From Boswellia sacra (taxonomy: Eukaryota > Streptophyta > Magnoliopsida > Sapindales > Burseraceae), in assembly GCA_013180625.2 (NCBI GenBank), contig SNVD02000348.1, positions 62,001 through 126,000 on the forward strand: a stretch of 64,000 bases of DNA. Reading direction: 5' to 3'. How positions within the stretch are numbered: the first letter of the stretch is position 1; each line of letters opens with the position of its first letter. Below, in pieces: positions 10,740 to 23,756 of the stretch. The notes beneath the pieces are model-generated. The model saw nothing but the letters and a program-made list of their open reading frames with translations, did no database searches and had not been told where the DNA came from. Made by a program: the position numbers and the translations under genes.

Positions 10740-12016
10740 TTTCAGTGTGTGTATCAGATAAATAATTCTATAATTGGATTTGACAAGAAGGAAATCGGTT
10801 AGTTACATAGGAAAGTTGAAATTTTTCGACAATTCTAGGTTAGTCAAAATATTTTTCCTCATTTAGGCATTTTCCTGAAAGTCACAAATCTAGGTTACCC
10901 TATGAATGTCGTAATGTGTGCTTTTAGCAGGTGGCCTGGCCATACTTTGTTTACAGAAATTTGTAATTTCTGTAAGGTGATATACCGATACATGTATCAT
11001 GTACACTCTCAACCCGACGACATTTCTAACTTGTAATTTTTAAAAATTTGATACTATTATCTACTGCCCAGTATCAGAGATATACAGAAGAAAATTCAAC
11101 TTTAATTCCTACTTTGTTGATGCTCATCATTATCATTCTATCAAGGCAGAAAAAATCAAGTGGGAATTTCTGGCAGAAAAAATCCATCATTAGTCCAAAC
11201 TGGCCCTGCACCAAGGAATCATGATCACTAAATATTTTACATGCTAGACTCTTGACATCAAAAAGTTCGAAGGCATAATTCTTTTGCATTATTGTAGTAT
11301 TTCCTAACTGGAAATTTTGTACTTTTTATCCTACTGAGACTATAGACTAGAGCAAATGCTTTACAATTGTCTTAACTTATCATAAGCCATCTTGTTTTGG
11401 TCACGTATATCTATATGGTCACCTAGAATGAATCTATAAGAACCTTTTCTAATTCAGCTTTGATGAAATAGCAAACATCACCAGAAGTGTAAGTACCGTG
11501 GACCATCTTTTGTAAAATTTCTAACATGAAAATGTTCATTTGTAAGGAAACCAAGAATAGAGAGATGGCTTATATTGCTTGTGGAAAAGAACAGAGCATA
11601 CTGTTTCCCCTTTGACGTGGATTGCATGTAAAAAGCCATTCTAACAATTGATGCTTTAGACCCTATTGGAACTGAATAGCATATTAGACTAGGGTTAAGG
11701 CTCTAATAATGAAAAGATGGGCATAGCATTAGTAACTAAGTTATGGTGAAATTTTCTAACTTCTTTGTCCAAAATTGACAAGGTCTAATATCAAATCAAG
11801 CATGAAATAATTTTATTGAAAAAGATTCACGGAGATGTTGATACATTAATTGACCATATTATTTCAAAGAAGCCTACAACTCATCCATAGGTGCTGATAC
11901 ATCTATAAACATGAATAAATACTAGATGAAAAAATAGTAAAATATTATGCATGGTATTACGCGCCAAAGAAAAAGGAGATGAGCATATGGACTTGTTGAA
12001 GCTGCAAGCATTCCTC
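10740..12016. repeat. Duplicated 3' flank of the CNL gene (copy 1)
   Basis: This non-coding stretch is collinear with 59110-60402, which lies downstream of the intact CNL gene. Shared landmarks include caaccc(g/a)a(c/t)g(g/a)catttcta at about 11012, the 'ttgatgctcatcattatcattct' region at 11118, and 'ggaaccaagaatagagagatg' near 11550. It shows that the whole CNL unit, with its downstream DNA, was duplicated. Small open frames inside it are not conserved as proteins. Confidence 0.75.
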
Positions 12017-13267
12017 TTAGCCCATATTTCTTCAGCCGATGTTCTATCCTCAAAATTTCCTTCCATTAATATAAACATCAGGGACGTGAGCAAACTCGGG
12101 CTAGTTGACACTCATTTCCTTATGTTTATCTATGAATAACTGGGGACATTTTGAAATGTCCAGGCTTGGCAATCCTTTGAGGTAACACACTGCTTTAGGC
12201 AAAGATGACAATTCAAGGCAGTCCGAAAGTTCAAGCCTTTGAAGTAATGTGAGGTTAAAAATCCACTCTAGTAAACTTTTTAAGCTAGAACAACTTCTGA
12301 GCTACGGATTTTGCGGTGAAGTAGCATCTTGAAGCCCATCAGATAGTGACATTAACTTTGGTAGATCTCCAAGTTTCAATATGTGGAGACACGTGAGGCC
12401 TTGCAATTGCATTTCGTCCTCTTCTTCATTTGACCAATCAATCTCTCAGCACTTTTTGATCTCATGTTCTTCAAGGATAGTGAGATATCTCAACCCTTGA
12501 GGTAGTGACCTTAGTCTTCCACAACCACTAATTAAAAGAAAGTGGAGAGAAGTTAACCCTCTGAATGCTTCTTCTTGTCGATATAATAGTTTAAGGCAAC
12601 TCAATATGTGCAAATGCTCAAGTGTAGGAAGATTTTGTGACACCTCCTCTCGCAATGTCACTAGATCCATTATACTATCAATAGACAAGAGTTTCAGTTT
12701 ACAAAGATGGGAGAAAGAGAAGAAATGTTTGCTGCTAACCTTTCTGCTTCAATCATCAGTGCCTGTTGTACAAATCTTTCATTAACATTCTTGAGCTCCA
12801 GTTCTTCAAGGAATTGATGCAATGGCTTGCATGGCAATTGAAGGCAGTGACCAACAACTAACTTTGAAAGACAAGGGAATGATGGTGGTAATTTCTTTGG
12901 TTCTGATGGCTTATTATCACCATTGGATGCTTCTGCTACTTTATCCTTCTCGTCACTACCCTTATCAACTACTTCCCTCCAACATCCCTTCAAATTCTAC
13001 AAGTCAAATAGCCTAAGTTCTTTTAGGCAAGGGAAGAAATCTGCCATTTTTCCCCTCTTAGTTCTCGTAAAAGATGAACAGGATCTATCATTGCTGATTG
13101 CTATATAGTCTACCGCAGTTACCTCTTCAAGTTTGAGAATCTTTTGGAAGTTGACTAAACAGTGAGAGCTCTAGACACTTATAACATCTCCAAATGATGA
13201 TCTCAAGAAGATTTGGGAGTAATAAGGACAAGTTAGAAATTATCCAAGTTGGAAACTTTCCACCTTT
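12017..13267 (-). pseudogene. CNL resistance pseudogene, C-terminal LRR half
   Basis: Last ~400 codons of a CC-NB-ARC-LRR gene, related to the intact copy at 60403-63988. Leucine-rich repeat pieces are readable in three frames: GGKFPTWIISNLSLLLPNLL (near 13250), a middle part with LPPSFPCLSKLVVGHC (about 12890), and DLVTLREEVSQNLPTLEHLH to GRLRSLPQGLRYLT (12688-12446). The end corresponds to the stop of the intact copy, here near 12017. Frameshifts near 13150, 12690 and 12440 inactivate it. It joins the N-terminal half at 36741-39036; a solo LTR with nested insertions separates them, exactly after the codons for EFHIFG. Confidence 0.9.
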
Positions 13268-13272
13268 GTACT
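13268..13272. other. Left target-site duplication of solo LTR I
   Basis: gtact here and gtgcc at 36736-36740. The intact paralog has gtacc at the equivalent site (61670s), so each side differs by one base from a common gtacc. Confidence 0.6.
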
Positions 13273-13294
13273 TGTGACATTCTAAAGTGTAAGT

Positions 13295-15066
13295 TGTTAG
13301 CCCTAAGGCTACATGATAATTTTGATGATAACAATACACATTGATTCATTGTGATTTACTAACATGTTTATTTATGTGCAAGAGTAATATCATTGAAATA
13401 ATTGTAAAATCAAGAAGAGGCTTATTAAAATGAAGTGTTGAAGCTAAGGAGAAGACTACATGTTAAAGGCACCAAAGTTTAAGAATAAGGTTTGATTCAA
13501 GGAATGTGACACATGAGCAATGTTTAATCGATTGGTCATATATTTCTCTACAAATGTCCAAATGACGTGATCCTTGAGCCTTTGGAAAGCTTGCTCAATT
13601 TATAACATTTCATATGTTTTAAATAAATTTAAATTTTAAGTGTAAGGTTTTCCAAATCATCATGCAAGTTGAAAGACAAATGGAAGTAGCTGACATGAGC
13701 ACCGAATACTCTTTTGGATATATCTTGAGCTAGAAAAATCAAAATGACTTGATTCTTGTAGCATTGGAAAGAGAACATAATGAGACACATTTCATATGTT
13801 TTTAAGAAATTCAAATTTCAAATGGAAGGCTGACATAATTGACATGCAATTCGGTGGACTGACACAGAGAAGAAAAATCAACTCATATGAGCACCGAATG
13901 ATGTTTTGTCCATATCTTGAGATAGAGATATCCAAATGCTTTGATTCTTAGTGTTTTGGAAATATTATTCAAATATGCAGATCTTTTATGTTTTGAAGAA
14001 ATTTAAATTTCAAACAGAAGGCTGACAAAAGTATCATTCAATTTGGTGGACTGACACAAGGAAGAAAAATCAAGTCACATGAGCACCGAATGGTATTTTG
14101 GCATATCTTGAGCTACAAATATCTAAATGACTTGGTTTTTGATGCGTTGGAAAGCTTATTCAATTGTGCCAATCTTTTATGTTTTGTAGAGTTTCAAATT
14201 TCAAACAGAACATTGAAAAAAATGGTAGATAATATTACAGTTTTTATGGTGGGTAGAAAATTTGGAGTTGGTGTCTTCATTTGATTAAGTTCATCCCATT
14301 TGCCTATAAAAGGAGCCGCTCTCCCATGCATGCATTCAGCAAGACAAGAGCAAGAGAAGCATTTATCAACCAAAAAACAAGAGAAATATCAAGTCTAGAG
14401 AGCTTTTATATTCTTTATCTACTCTTTGAAGAAAGTTATACTTTTGTTGTAAAAATTTTCTTTGTTCTTGTATTGTGGTGAGAGTGAGATCTACTTGTAA
14501 AAGATAAAAGTTATCCTTGAGAGAACTCTTTCCTTGGTGAGATTGTTCATCAAGTAGAACTCTTGGTGTGGTGTTATCAAGAGTTGAAGGAAGTTGCCTT
14601 GGTGAGGTTGTTCATCAAGAAGAACTCTTGGTGTGGTGTTATCAAGGGTTGAAGGAAGTTGCCTTGGTGAGGTTGTTCATCAAGAAGAACTCTTGGTGTG
14701 GTGTTATCAAGAGTTAGAAGAAAAAGTCTTGGTGAGGTTGTTCATCAAGCAAGTTGTAAAGATTTCTACAATTTAGTGGAAAGCTCAGCTCGTGGAGCTA
14801 GGAGCCCGTGGACTTAGGCAAGGTTTGTCAAACCACGTAAATTGAGTTTGCACTCTCTCTATCCATATCTCTTTACATTAACTTGCACTTGTGATTGTTC
14901 TTTATTTCTATTCTCTTGATTGCATTCTATTTTCATCTTCTTCACCTTTATTCTCAAAGAAAGAGTTAAATAATTTTGATCTTTCAAGAAAAGTTTTCTA
15001 AATCAGGTTTTATAAATAAAAACCCAATTCACCCCCCCCTCTTAGGTTGTCATACCTGGGTCAACA
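13295..15066 (+). repeat. 5' LTR of SIRE-like element
   Basis: Starts TGTTAGCCC and ends GGGTCAACA. Blocks around 13560-13830, 13890-14000 and 14050-14290 repeat a pattern 'cc(a)aatg.cttgattctt', 'ttggaaag' and 'catatgttttgaagaaattcaaatttcaa' at intervals of roughly 150 bp, so U3 is itself built from degenerate repeats. Confidence 0.92.
14532..14750 (+). repeat. 65-bp tandem repeats in SIRE-like LTR
   Basis: Units start with ccttggtgag at 14532, 14597 and 14662, and a partial one with tcttggtgag at 14727 (period 65 bp). The same array in the 3' LTR (18892-18941 and 23770-23950) is interrupted by element G. Confidence 0.9.
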
Positions 15067-15068
15067 AG

Positions 15069-15086
15069 TGGTATCAGAGCAAGGTT
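15069..15086 (+). other. Primer-binding site of SIRE-like element
   Basis: tggtatcagagcaaggtt starts 3 nt after the 5' LTR. It matches the 3' end complement of initiator tRNA-Met in its first 12 bases. Confidence 0.85.
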
Positions 15087-15121
15087 GCTCAATTTTTTAA
15101 ATCTTAATCGATTTTTGAGTT

Positions 15122-16325
15122 ATGGCAACTTTTAATCCAACTTCACATGTTGAGGGGCTTTCTATCTCTAGACCTCCATTTTTCAATGGAAGTGATTACT
15201 CTTATTGGAAAACTAGAATGAGTATTTTCTTGAAATCTTTTGATTATGAGTTATGGTCTATTGTTTTGGAAGGACCTTTTGTTCCTATCAAAATTGAAAA
15301 TGGAGAAAGCATGCTTAAAGAACCTAAAGAGTTTAGTGAAGATGATAAAAAGAAATTGAGTTTGAATGCTAAAGCTATGAATGTGTTATATTGTGCTCTA
15401 GATAGAAATGAGTTTAATAGAATATCTACTTGTTCTACGGCACAAGAAATATGGCACACACTTGAAGTAACTCATGAAGGAACTAGTCAAGTTAAAGAAT
15501 CCAAAATTAGTATGCTAGTTCATAGTTATGAGCTTTTTTAGATGAAATCGGATGAATCAATTTCTGAAATGTTTACTAGATTTACGGATATTATTAATAG
15601 TTTGAAATCTCTTGGTAAATCTTATTCTAATGTTGAAATGGTGAGAAAGATTCTTAGGTGTCTACCAAAATCTTTGGAGCCAAAGGTGACAGCAATTCAA
15701 GAAGCAAAGAACCTCACCAAACTACCATTAGAAGAACTTATGGGTTATCTCATGACTCATGAAATCACCTTAAAGGAGAATGAAGAAGATTTCAAGAAAA
15801 AGAAAAATATCGCTTTCAAATCTTCAACAAAAGAAGATGATGAGTCCGACGATGAAGGAGAGGATGAAGATCTTGCATTCATCACAAGAAAGCTAAAAAG
15901 GATGATTAGAAGAAACCAAGGATTCAAGAAGAATTCTAGAAGGGAATACAAAGGGCAAAGCTCAAAGCAAGATAAGAAAAATGATCAAGTCATTTGCTAT
16001 GAGTGCAAGAAACCAGGACATGTAAAGATGGATTGTCCTTGCTTCAAGAGTCAAAACAAGAAATCTAAAGCAATGAAAGCCACAAATTGGGATGATAGTG
16101 AAGCTAGCTCCACCGAAGAAGAAGATTGCGAAGTGGCAAAACATGTGCTTCATGGCTTTAAGTGAAGATCAGGTAAGTGTTCTAAACTATGATCCTAAAC
16201 TTTCATATGATGAATTACTTGAAGCATTCCAAAATTTACATGTGCAAGTTGATAAGCAAAATTCAAAAATTAATGCTTTCAAAAAGAAGTCAAAAATCAT
16301 GTTATCTCAATTAGAAGAGTGGTGA
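15122..16325 (+). pseudogene. SIRE-like gag
   Basis: Copia Gag (nucleocapsid/capsid). It starts with MATFNPTSHVEG at 15122, contains RPPFFNGSDYSYWKTRM (substrate-like start of the copia gag domain), one in-frame TAG at 15539-15541, an acidic/Lys-rich linker and a CCHC zinc knuckle CYECKKPGHVKMDC near 15997-16038. A frameshift near 16150 moves the protein into the frame of NMCFMALSEDQ...YDELLEAFQNLH, ending at 16325. A second degenerate CCHC (CTYCGRKGHKVHSC) lies near 16667-16708. Two zinc knuckles and a long coiled-coil-like linker fit SIRE-type Gag. Confidence 0.85.
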
Positions 16326-16839
16326 AATAAATGAAGCTTTAGAAAATGAAAATGAAATTTTAAAGCAAAAAGATTTTGAAAGTTTGAAAAGTCAAATACA
16401 TTTATTAAAAACTGAAAATGACATTTTAAAACAAAAGGATTTTGATAAATTGGAGAACAAAATGCTATTTTGAAAAAGGAAAATAATGACTTAAGAAATA
16501 TTGTTGATAGTTTTACAAAAAGCACAAAAAATTTGAATTCTATGTTACAAAACCAAAGGTGTGTTTTTGATAAAAGAGGTTTAGGATATAAAACTCATAA
16601 AAATCAAAAGTATTTTAAAAATTATTTTGCCCATGCATCTTCTAGGAATAATCTAATCATTCATGTACTTATTGTGGAAGAAAAGGACACAAAGTGCATT
16701 CTTGCTATATTAAGAGAAATCCTAATTTGAAACAAATATGGGTTCCAAAAAGTACCAAAACTAACCCCCAAGGACCCAAGAACTTTTGGGTACCAAAAAG
16801 TTACTCCTTGAATGTTGATTGTAGAGACAAAGTGGCAAA

Positions 16840-17340
16840 CACAAGTGGTACTTAGATAGTGGATGCTCAAGGCATATGACCAGAGATGCCTCCAAGTTCT
16901 CAAGATTAATCATGAAGAAAGGAGGATATGTGACCTTCGCTAATAATGCCAAAGGAAGGGTAATCGGACATGGTGATATTGATGATGATATTGTTGAGGT
17001 AGAAAAGCAAATCAAGGAATTAAGGGTTGATGAAAAGAGCCAAAATGAATTACAACTTCAACAAGAAAAGCTTGAGGAAGTAATTGATTATTCCCAAGAT
17101 TATCAAAGGAATAAAGGTATGCAAAAGCTCACCCTAAAAGATCTCATTATTGATGAGCCATCACAAGGCATGAGAACTAGATCTTCTTTTAGGAACTTTT
17201 GTAATCATTTTGCATTTGTCTCTCAATTTGAACCAAAATCTTTTAAAGAAGCCAAAAATGAGGAAAATTGGATTTTGGCTATGCAAGAAGAATTGAACCA
17301 ATTTGAGAGAAATCAAGTTTGAGAATTAGTCCCTAGACCT
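16840..17340 (+). pseudogene. SIRE-like protease start fused to RT start by deletion
   Basis: The protease active site WYLDSGCSRHMTRD is readable from about 16842 (D-S-G intact). After GHGDI the sequence jumps to the linker before RT (DEPSQGMRTRSS, FEPKSFKEAKNEENWILAM) and ends in NQV followed by TGA where W is usual. All of integrase and the catalytic part of RT/RNase H are missing, so the copy could only move in trans. The 148-residue open frame is 16876-17322. Confidence 0.8.
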
Positions 17341-18941
17341 AAATATAACTAAACCCCTTAGTTAAGATAAATTTTGCATAATTAGAAGAAAATTAGGCAT
17401 GTTGGATATGTCTTAATTTTTCTTTTATATGATAATCTTTAAATTGTAGCATATGTTAAAGGGGAGAATATATTTAGAGGGAGTACTTAATTTGACTACA
17501 TCTTTTTGATGATAACAAAAGGGGGAGAAATAGTTGGATTGGTTATATTCATAACTAGTGTCATTTTTTTGTTTATTCTTGATTTTATTTTCATTCTTTA
17601 ATTTAGATATTATTTGAAAGCAATCAATGGTTTGTCATCATCAAAAAGGGGGAGATTGTTAGCCCTAAGGCTACATGATAATTTTGATGATAACAATACA
17701 CATTGATCATTGTGATTTACTAACATGTTTATTTATGTGCAAGAGTAATATCATTGAAATAATTGTAAAATCAAGAAGAGGCTTATTAAAATGAAGTGTT
17801 GAAGCTAAGGAGAAGACTACATGTTAAAGGCACCAAAGTTTAAGAACAAGGTTTGATTCAAGGAATGTGACACATGAGCAATGTTTAATCATTGGTCATA
17901 TATTTCTCTACAAATGCCCAAATGATAATTCTTGAGCCTTTGGAAAGCTTACTCAATTTATAACATTTCATATGTTTAAAGAAATTCAAATTTTAAGTGT
18001 AAGATCGTCCAAATCATCATGCAAGTTGAAAGACAAATGGAAGCAGCTGACATGAGTACCGAATACTCTTTTGGATATATCTTGAGCTAGAAAAATCAAA
18101 ATGACTTGATTATTATGGCATTGGAAAGAGGATATAATGAGGCACATTTCATATGTTTTGAAGAAATTCAAATTTCAAATGGACATAATTGACATGCAAT
18201 TCAGTAGACTGACACAGAGAAGAAAAATCAATTCATATGAGCACCAAATGATGTTTTGTACATATCTTGAGATAGAGATATCCAAATGCTTTGATTCTTA
18301 ATGTTTTGGAAAGATTATTCAAATATTCAGATCTTTTATGTTTTGAAGAAATTCGAATTTCAAGCAGAAGGCTAGCAAAAGTATCATTCAATTTGGTGGA
18401 CTGACATAAGGAAGAAAAATCAAGTCACATGAGCAGCAAATGGTGTTTTGGCCATATCTTGAGCTACAGATATCCAAATGACTTAGTTCTTGATGATTTG
18501 GAAAGCTTATTCAATTGTGCCAATCTTTTATGTTTTGCATATTTTCAAATTTCAAACAAAACATTGACAAAAATGGCAGACAAAATTATAGTTTTTATGG
18601 TGGGCAGAAAATTTGGAGTTGGTGTCTTCATTTGATTAAATTCATCTCATTTGCCTATAAAAGGAGCCCTTCTCCCATGCATGCATTCAACAAGACAAGA
18701 GCAAGATAAGCATTTATCAAGCAAAAAACAAGGGAAATATCAAGTCTAGAGAGCTTTTATATTCTTTATCTACTCTTTAAAGAGAGTTATGCTTTTGTTG
18801 TAAAAATTTTCTTTGTTCTTGTATTGTGGTGAGAGTGAGATCTACTTGTAAAGGATAAAAGTTATCCTTGAGAGAATTCTTTCCTTGGTGAGATTGTTCA
18901 TCAAGAAGAACTCTTGGTGTGGTGTTATCAAGAGTTGAAGG

Positions 18942-19514
18942 TGTTATGCACGGCGGAAGCGATAACCAACAGAACAACCAAATGCACAACATAAACTATG
19001 CTAGATAATTGAATATAATAGCAATTAAAGAGGCAACCAATCAACCACAATGCAGAAATAGAAAGAACACCAAGATTTAATAAGGTTCGGTATAAATACC
19101 TACGTCCTCGGGCGCCGCTGAAGAAACTTTTCACTATCTTCAAAGAGAATTACAAACTTTTGGGCCACAATACAAATTCCACAACTATTGGGTCAAACTG
19201 CAATTACCCAAATAGTTGGGTCAAACTGTAATTACCCAAACAATTGGACAATACTACAAATACCCAAAATAAAGGAGGAAAAAACAAATATTACAAACTT
19301 TAAGGTCCTTAATGAAAGGCCCTTAAACTATGAGGTCTTATAGTAAGACCTTACAAATAGAGGGGGTGGAAGAGAATTTTCAATGGGGCACCTAAGTGAG
19401 AAGACTTGGCTTTTATTTATAAGCCCAAGTCTCTCCAAAACAAAGACTCCCACTCTATGTGGGATCCTTACACACACACACACACACAATGGCTAAAGAG
19501 CCACAATTCTAACA
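18942..19514 (-). repeat. Single 3' LTR of element G (573 bp)
   Basis: On the minus strand it starts TGTTAGAATTGTGG at 19514 right after the purine tract gccaaggtggagaat (19515-19529) and ends GCATAACA at 18942. A TATA-like motif tataaataaa lies near 19412-19422. An (AC)n run of ~22 bp is at about 19470-19490. The left boundary is set by the TSD. The right one is inferred from the TG and the PPT, since there is no second copy. Confidence 0.8.
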
Positions 19515-19614
19515 ATTCTCCACCTTGGCAATTTAGCCATTCCACCACAAAACTCTTCTTTTCCCACATTCTCTATCACAACTGCAACACCTCCAAATGC
19601 ACCCAATAGCGCAG

Positions 19615-21130
19615 TCAAACTCGTACAATATTGATCAAGTCCAAACAATGACTGAACTTGATCGCTGTCACAATCTTAGTTAACATATCTGCGAGATTCT
19701 CGATAGTCTCAATCTTCTGAAGTAAGATTCTCCCTTCATCAATAATCTCTCGCACAAAGTGATACCGAACATCAATATGCTTCGTACGAACATGGAACAT
19801 TGGATTCTTCGCTAAATGGATAGCACTCTGACTGTCAGAATAAAGACTGATCTTCTTCTGCCCAATTCCCAATTCATCCAGCAATCCTTGTAACCAAATA
19901 GCTTCCTTCACAGCCTCTATCATTGCCATATACTCTGCCTCTGTAGTAGACAAAGCCACTGTAGACTGTAAAGTAGACTTCCAACTCACTGGTGCTCTTG
20001 CAAGAGTAAACACATAACCGGTTGTTGACCGATGTTTATCCAAATCACCAGCATAATCGGAATCAACATAACCAATAGCACACTGACCACATGTATCATC
20101 CCTCTCAAAGACTAAGCCAACATCTACGGTTTTCAACAAATACCGTAAAATCCATTTCACTGTTTGCCAATGTCCTTTACCAGGATCATGCATGTACCTG
20201 CTCATAACTCCAACTGCATGTGAAATGTCGGGTCTCGTACATACCATAGCATACATCAGGCTACCAACTGCATTAGCATATGGAACTCGAGACATATACT
20301 CTCGTTCCTCATCTGTACTAGGAGATAAAGATGCATTGAGCTTCATATGAGGAGCAAGTGGGGTACTTACAGGTTTTGACTGCTCTGTAATGCCAAACCG
20401 CTGTAATACCTTCTTCAGATACTGCTTCTGAGTCAAACAAATCTTGCTTCTCCCTCTATCTCTGCTAATCTCCATGCCTAGAATCTTCTTAGCTTCACCC
20501 AAATCTTTCATCTCAAACTCTCGATTCAACTGAGTCTTCAACTTTGCAATTTCTTCGAACATTCGTCGAAGCTATCAACATATCATCAACATACAAGAGT
20601 AGTAAATGAAAAAACCATCATTAGCCTCCGAAAATACACACAATTATCAAATTTGCTTCTTGTGTACCTCTGACCCATCATAAACCGATCAAATCGCTTA
20701 TACCACTGTCTGGGAGATTGCTTCAAACCATAAAGCGATCTTTTCAGTTTGCATACCAAATTTTCCTTACCAGCAACTTTGAATCCCTCTGGCTGAGTCA
20801 TATAGATTTCCTCTTCCAAGTCACCATGTAAAAATGCAGTTTTTACATCCAATTGAACTAGTTCCATATTCATCTGAGCTACCAAGGCTAACAAAATTCT
20901 AATGGAAGAATGTTTCACACTGGAGAAAATACCTTATTGTAGTCAATTCCTTCCCTCTGAGCGTAGCCTTTAACTATCAACCTTGCCTTGTAGCGGACGT
21001 CATTCTTATCAGGAAATCCATCTTTCTTTGCATATACCCATTTGCACCCAATTGCCTTTTTACCCTTCAGTAGTTGAGCTAGCTCCCAAGTTTCATTCTT
21101 CTTAAGAGACTGCATCTCTTCTCTTATAGC
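19615..21130 (-). pseudogene. Element G reverse transcriptase / RNase H
   Basis: Copia RT and RNase H. In minus-strand order: GCKWVYAKKDG and ARLIVKGYAQREGIDY (21115-20940), then LVQLDVKTAFLHGDL and SLYGLKQSPRQWYKRFD (20918-20586), the catalytic YVDDM read across a frame change near 20590, then KDLGEAKKILGMEI, VGSLMYAMVCTRPDI and RNase H with YVDSDYAGD, TEAEYMA and the C-terminal KTKHIDVRYHF-type motif, ending at 19615. Frameshifts near 20920 and 20600 break it. The catalytic DD pair is present. Confidence 0.9.
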
Positions 21131-21136
21131 TGTCTT

Positions 21137-22432
21137 TCACTCATCAACTTCAGAACATCTGACTGCCTCTCTATAAGTGGAAGGAACATCAGCATCTACA
21201 ATTGGAAGTGCATAGGCCACCATATCAGCAAATCGAGCAGGTCTGCGAATCTCACGTCTTGGCCTATTAATTGCAATAGATTCTTGTTGCTGTTGGGGTT
21301 CCTGAGTAGAAACCTCTCCATCATCTCCCAAATCTCCCTCTATCACAGGAGTACCATCATCTATCTCAACAGATCTAACTGGGTTCAATGTCGTCGTTTC
21401 AAACTCCACCTGTTGCTGAGTATGCTCCACCTGCTGTGGAATACCATTCACCTTTATCTGGTTTTCTGATTTCTTCAACATTAAAGACTCATCAAATGTC
21501 ACATCTCGACTGGATACAATCTTCCTCGAACTAGGACACCAAAGACGATATCCTTTTACACCTGAAGCAAATCCCAAGAAAATTGCTTTCTTGGCTCTAG
21601 GATCCAGCTTAGATTCTTTCACATGATAATATGCAGGAGAACCAAAAACATGTAGAGAATCATAATCAGAAACAGGTTGTCCAGACCATACCTCCAATGG
21701 AGTTCTATCACAAATAGCAGCTGAAGGTAGACGATTAATGAGATGACACGCATAAGTCACAGCCTCAGCCCAAAATTCTTTGTCCAACCCAGCATTGGAC
21801 AACATACACCGAACTTTCTTCAGTAATGTCCGGTTCATGCGTTTTGCCACCCCATTCTGCTGTGGTGTACCTCTAACTATAAAATGACGTACAATACATT
21901 CATCTCGACACAATTTCAAAAACTGATCACTGCAATACTCACCACCATTATCTGTTTTGAGATGCTTGATTTTTTTGTCAGTTTGTGTCTCAATCATCTT
22001 TTTCCATTTAAGGAAAACACCAAGTACATCATCTTTTGATTTCAAACAGTACACCCAAGTTCTTTTGGAAAAGTCATCAACAAAAGTAACAAAGTAGTGC
22101 CTACCTCCCATAGATGCAGTTTTAGTAGGTCTCCACACATCTGAGTGAACATAATCAAGAATACCCTTAGTATTATGAATAGCAGTGTCAAATTTCACTC
22201 TCCTCTGCTTTCCCAGAACACAATGCTCACAGAAATCCAGTTTGCAGGTTTTTGTACCTTTCAATAAACCTCGTTTCACCAAATTGAATAAGCCTGCATG
22301 TCCCAAACGCATATGCCACAGTCTCGTAATCTCTGAATCTGCATCATTATCAGAAACCATAGCAGCTGATCCAATAATCGTATTACCATTATAGTAATAC
22401 AAGTTGTTCCTACTAGTGCCTTTTAATACCAC
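21137..22432 (-). pseudogene. Element G integrase, catalytic Glu replaced by Lys
   Basis: A 431-residue frame with the pre-integrase zinc region (LWHMRLGHAG, CEHC; about residues 39-71) and the rve core: VHSDVW (D98), KTDNGGEY (D161) and NGVAKRMNRT, where residue 197 is Lys (codon AAA, 21842-21844) although the copia D-D-35-E triad needs Glu. A single G-to-A change would do this. The C-terminal GKR-type region (LHVFGSPAYYHVKESKLDPRA) and a linker towards RT follow. The copy would be catalytically dead unless the change came after insertion. Confidence 0.9.
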
Positions 22433-22465
22433 AAGAGCGCCTGAAGTGACCCTCAGAATACCATC

Positions 22466-23606
22466 TCAAATAAATATACCACAACCTTTAGATTCTAAGG
22501 CTCCCAAAGAGATGAGATTCTTCTTCAACTTCGGTACATACCGAACATCTGTCAGAACTCTAGTCAGTCCATCATGATTCCTCAAACGGATCGAACCTAT
22601 CCCAGCAGTATGGCAAATATCATCATTGCCCATATACACAACTCCACAATCAAGCTCTTCAAACTGAAAGAACCATTCCCTATGTGGACACATATGATAA
22701 GTACAACTCGAATCCATAATCCACTCATCAGAACCAGAAGTGGATGGATGACCAGCTAGACATATATCTGACTCACTATCATCCTCACGCTCAACAATGC
22801 ATGCATAAGAAACAGCTTTGCCCTTATCTTTCTTTTTCAACTTAGGACAATCTTTCTTCCAATGCCCTTTCTCACGACGAAAGGCACACTCGTCTTTTCC
22901 TAATCTACCCCTCGACCAAGATTTTCCCTTTTTTCCTGATTTTCTACTTTGACTACGCCGCCCTCTCACTGTCAATGCATCTACTAACTCATCCCTATGT
23001 TCCCTTTGGCTTTTCTTACGAATTTCATAATTCAACAAAAGCAGAACAGACTTCTTCAAAAGATAGTTTATCTTTCCCATGGATAAGAGTAATGCACAAA
23101 TGATCTAATTCATCCGGAAGTGAGCCAATCAATAGCATAGCCTTAATTTCATCTTTGAAGGTTTCATCTAAGTTTAACAAATCAGCAATTAACTTATTGA
23201 ACTCATCAATATGAGAATTGATGCTCGTACCTGATTTCAACTGCAGACGGAACAATCTCTTCAATAGGTATAGCCGATTCTCATTGCTTTTCTTCATATA
23301 TTTGTTTTCCAGCACCTTCCATAATTTGTTTGCAGATGTTTCCTTAGTGAACGGATACTTTTGTTCTCTACACAAGCAAGAGCGAATCAACCCACAAGCT
23401 TTTATATTCAGCCTGTCCCAATCTCCGGCACTGATATCTTCTGGTTTTGTTTCTTCTAGAACAATATCCAAATCTTGCTGATACAACCCGTCCAACACCT
23501 CACTCTGCCATAAGCCGAAATTATTTCAGCCATCAAATTTTTCAACATCTATTTTTGTATTTGTCACAGTCACTGTCTTCTCAGATACAGTTGACGATGA
23601 TGCCAT
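22466..23606 (-). pseudogene. Element G gag and protease
   Basis: Gag starts with MASSSTVSEKTVTVTNTKID at 23606. An in-frame TGA follows (near 23536) where other copies have a sense codon. The long frame 23498-23025 holds the copia gag domain (LWKVLENKYMKK, LKSGTSINSHIDEFN). A frameshift near 23050 leads to the basic RRSQSRKSGKKGKSWSRGR linker, a damaged zinc knuckle (CAFRREKGHWKKDC, one Cys lost) and the protease site WIMDSSCTYHMCPHREWF (D-S-S instead of D-S-A/G), then PKLKKNLISLGALESKG, ending at 22466. Confidence 0.88.
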
Positions 23607-23756
23607 AACTACCTCTCACAAATAAGCTCGATACACAAATCACCAGTAACCAAGCTCCAACAAACTATTATATTCAATAACTAGCAATCCAAATTCAATA
23701 GCCCAGAACAGTAGTAAGAGCTTTAAAGAAATAGCCACTAACTACCCAAAACCTTC

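Noticed and set aside
15122..17340. SIRE-like element as an autonomous copia
   Set aside because: Integrase and most of RT/RNase H are deleted and stops are present.
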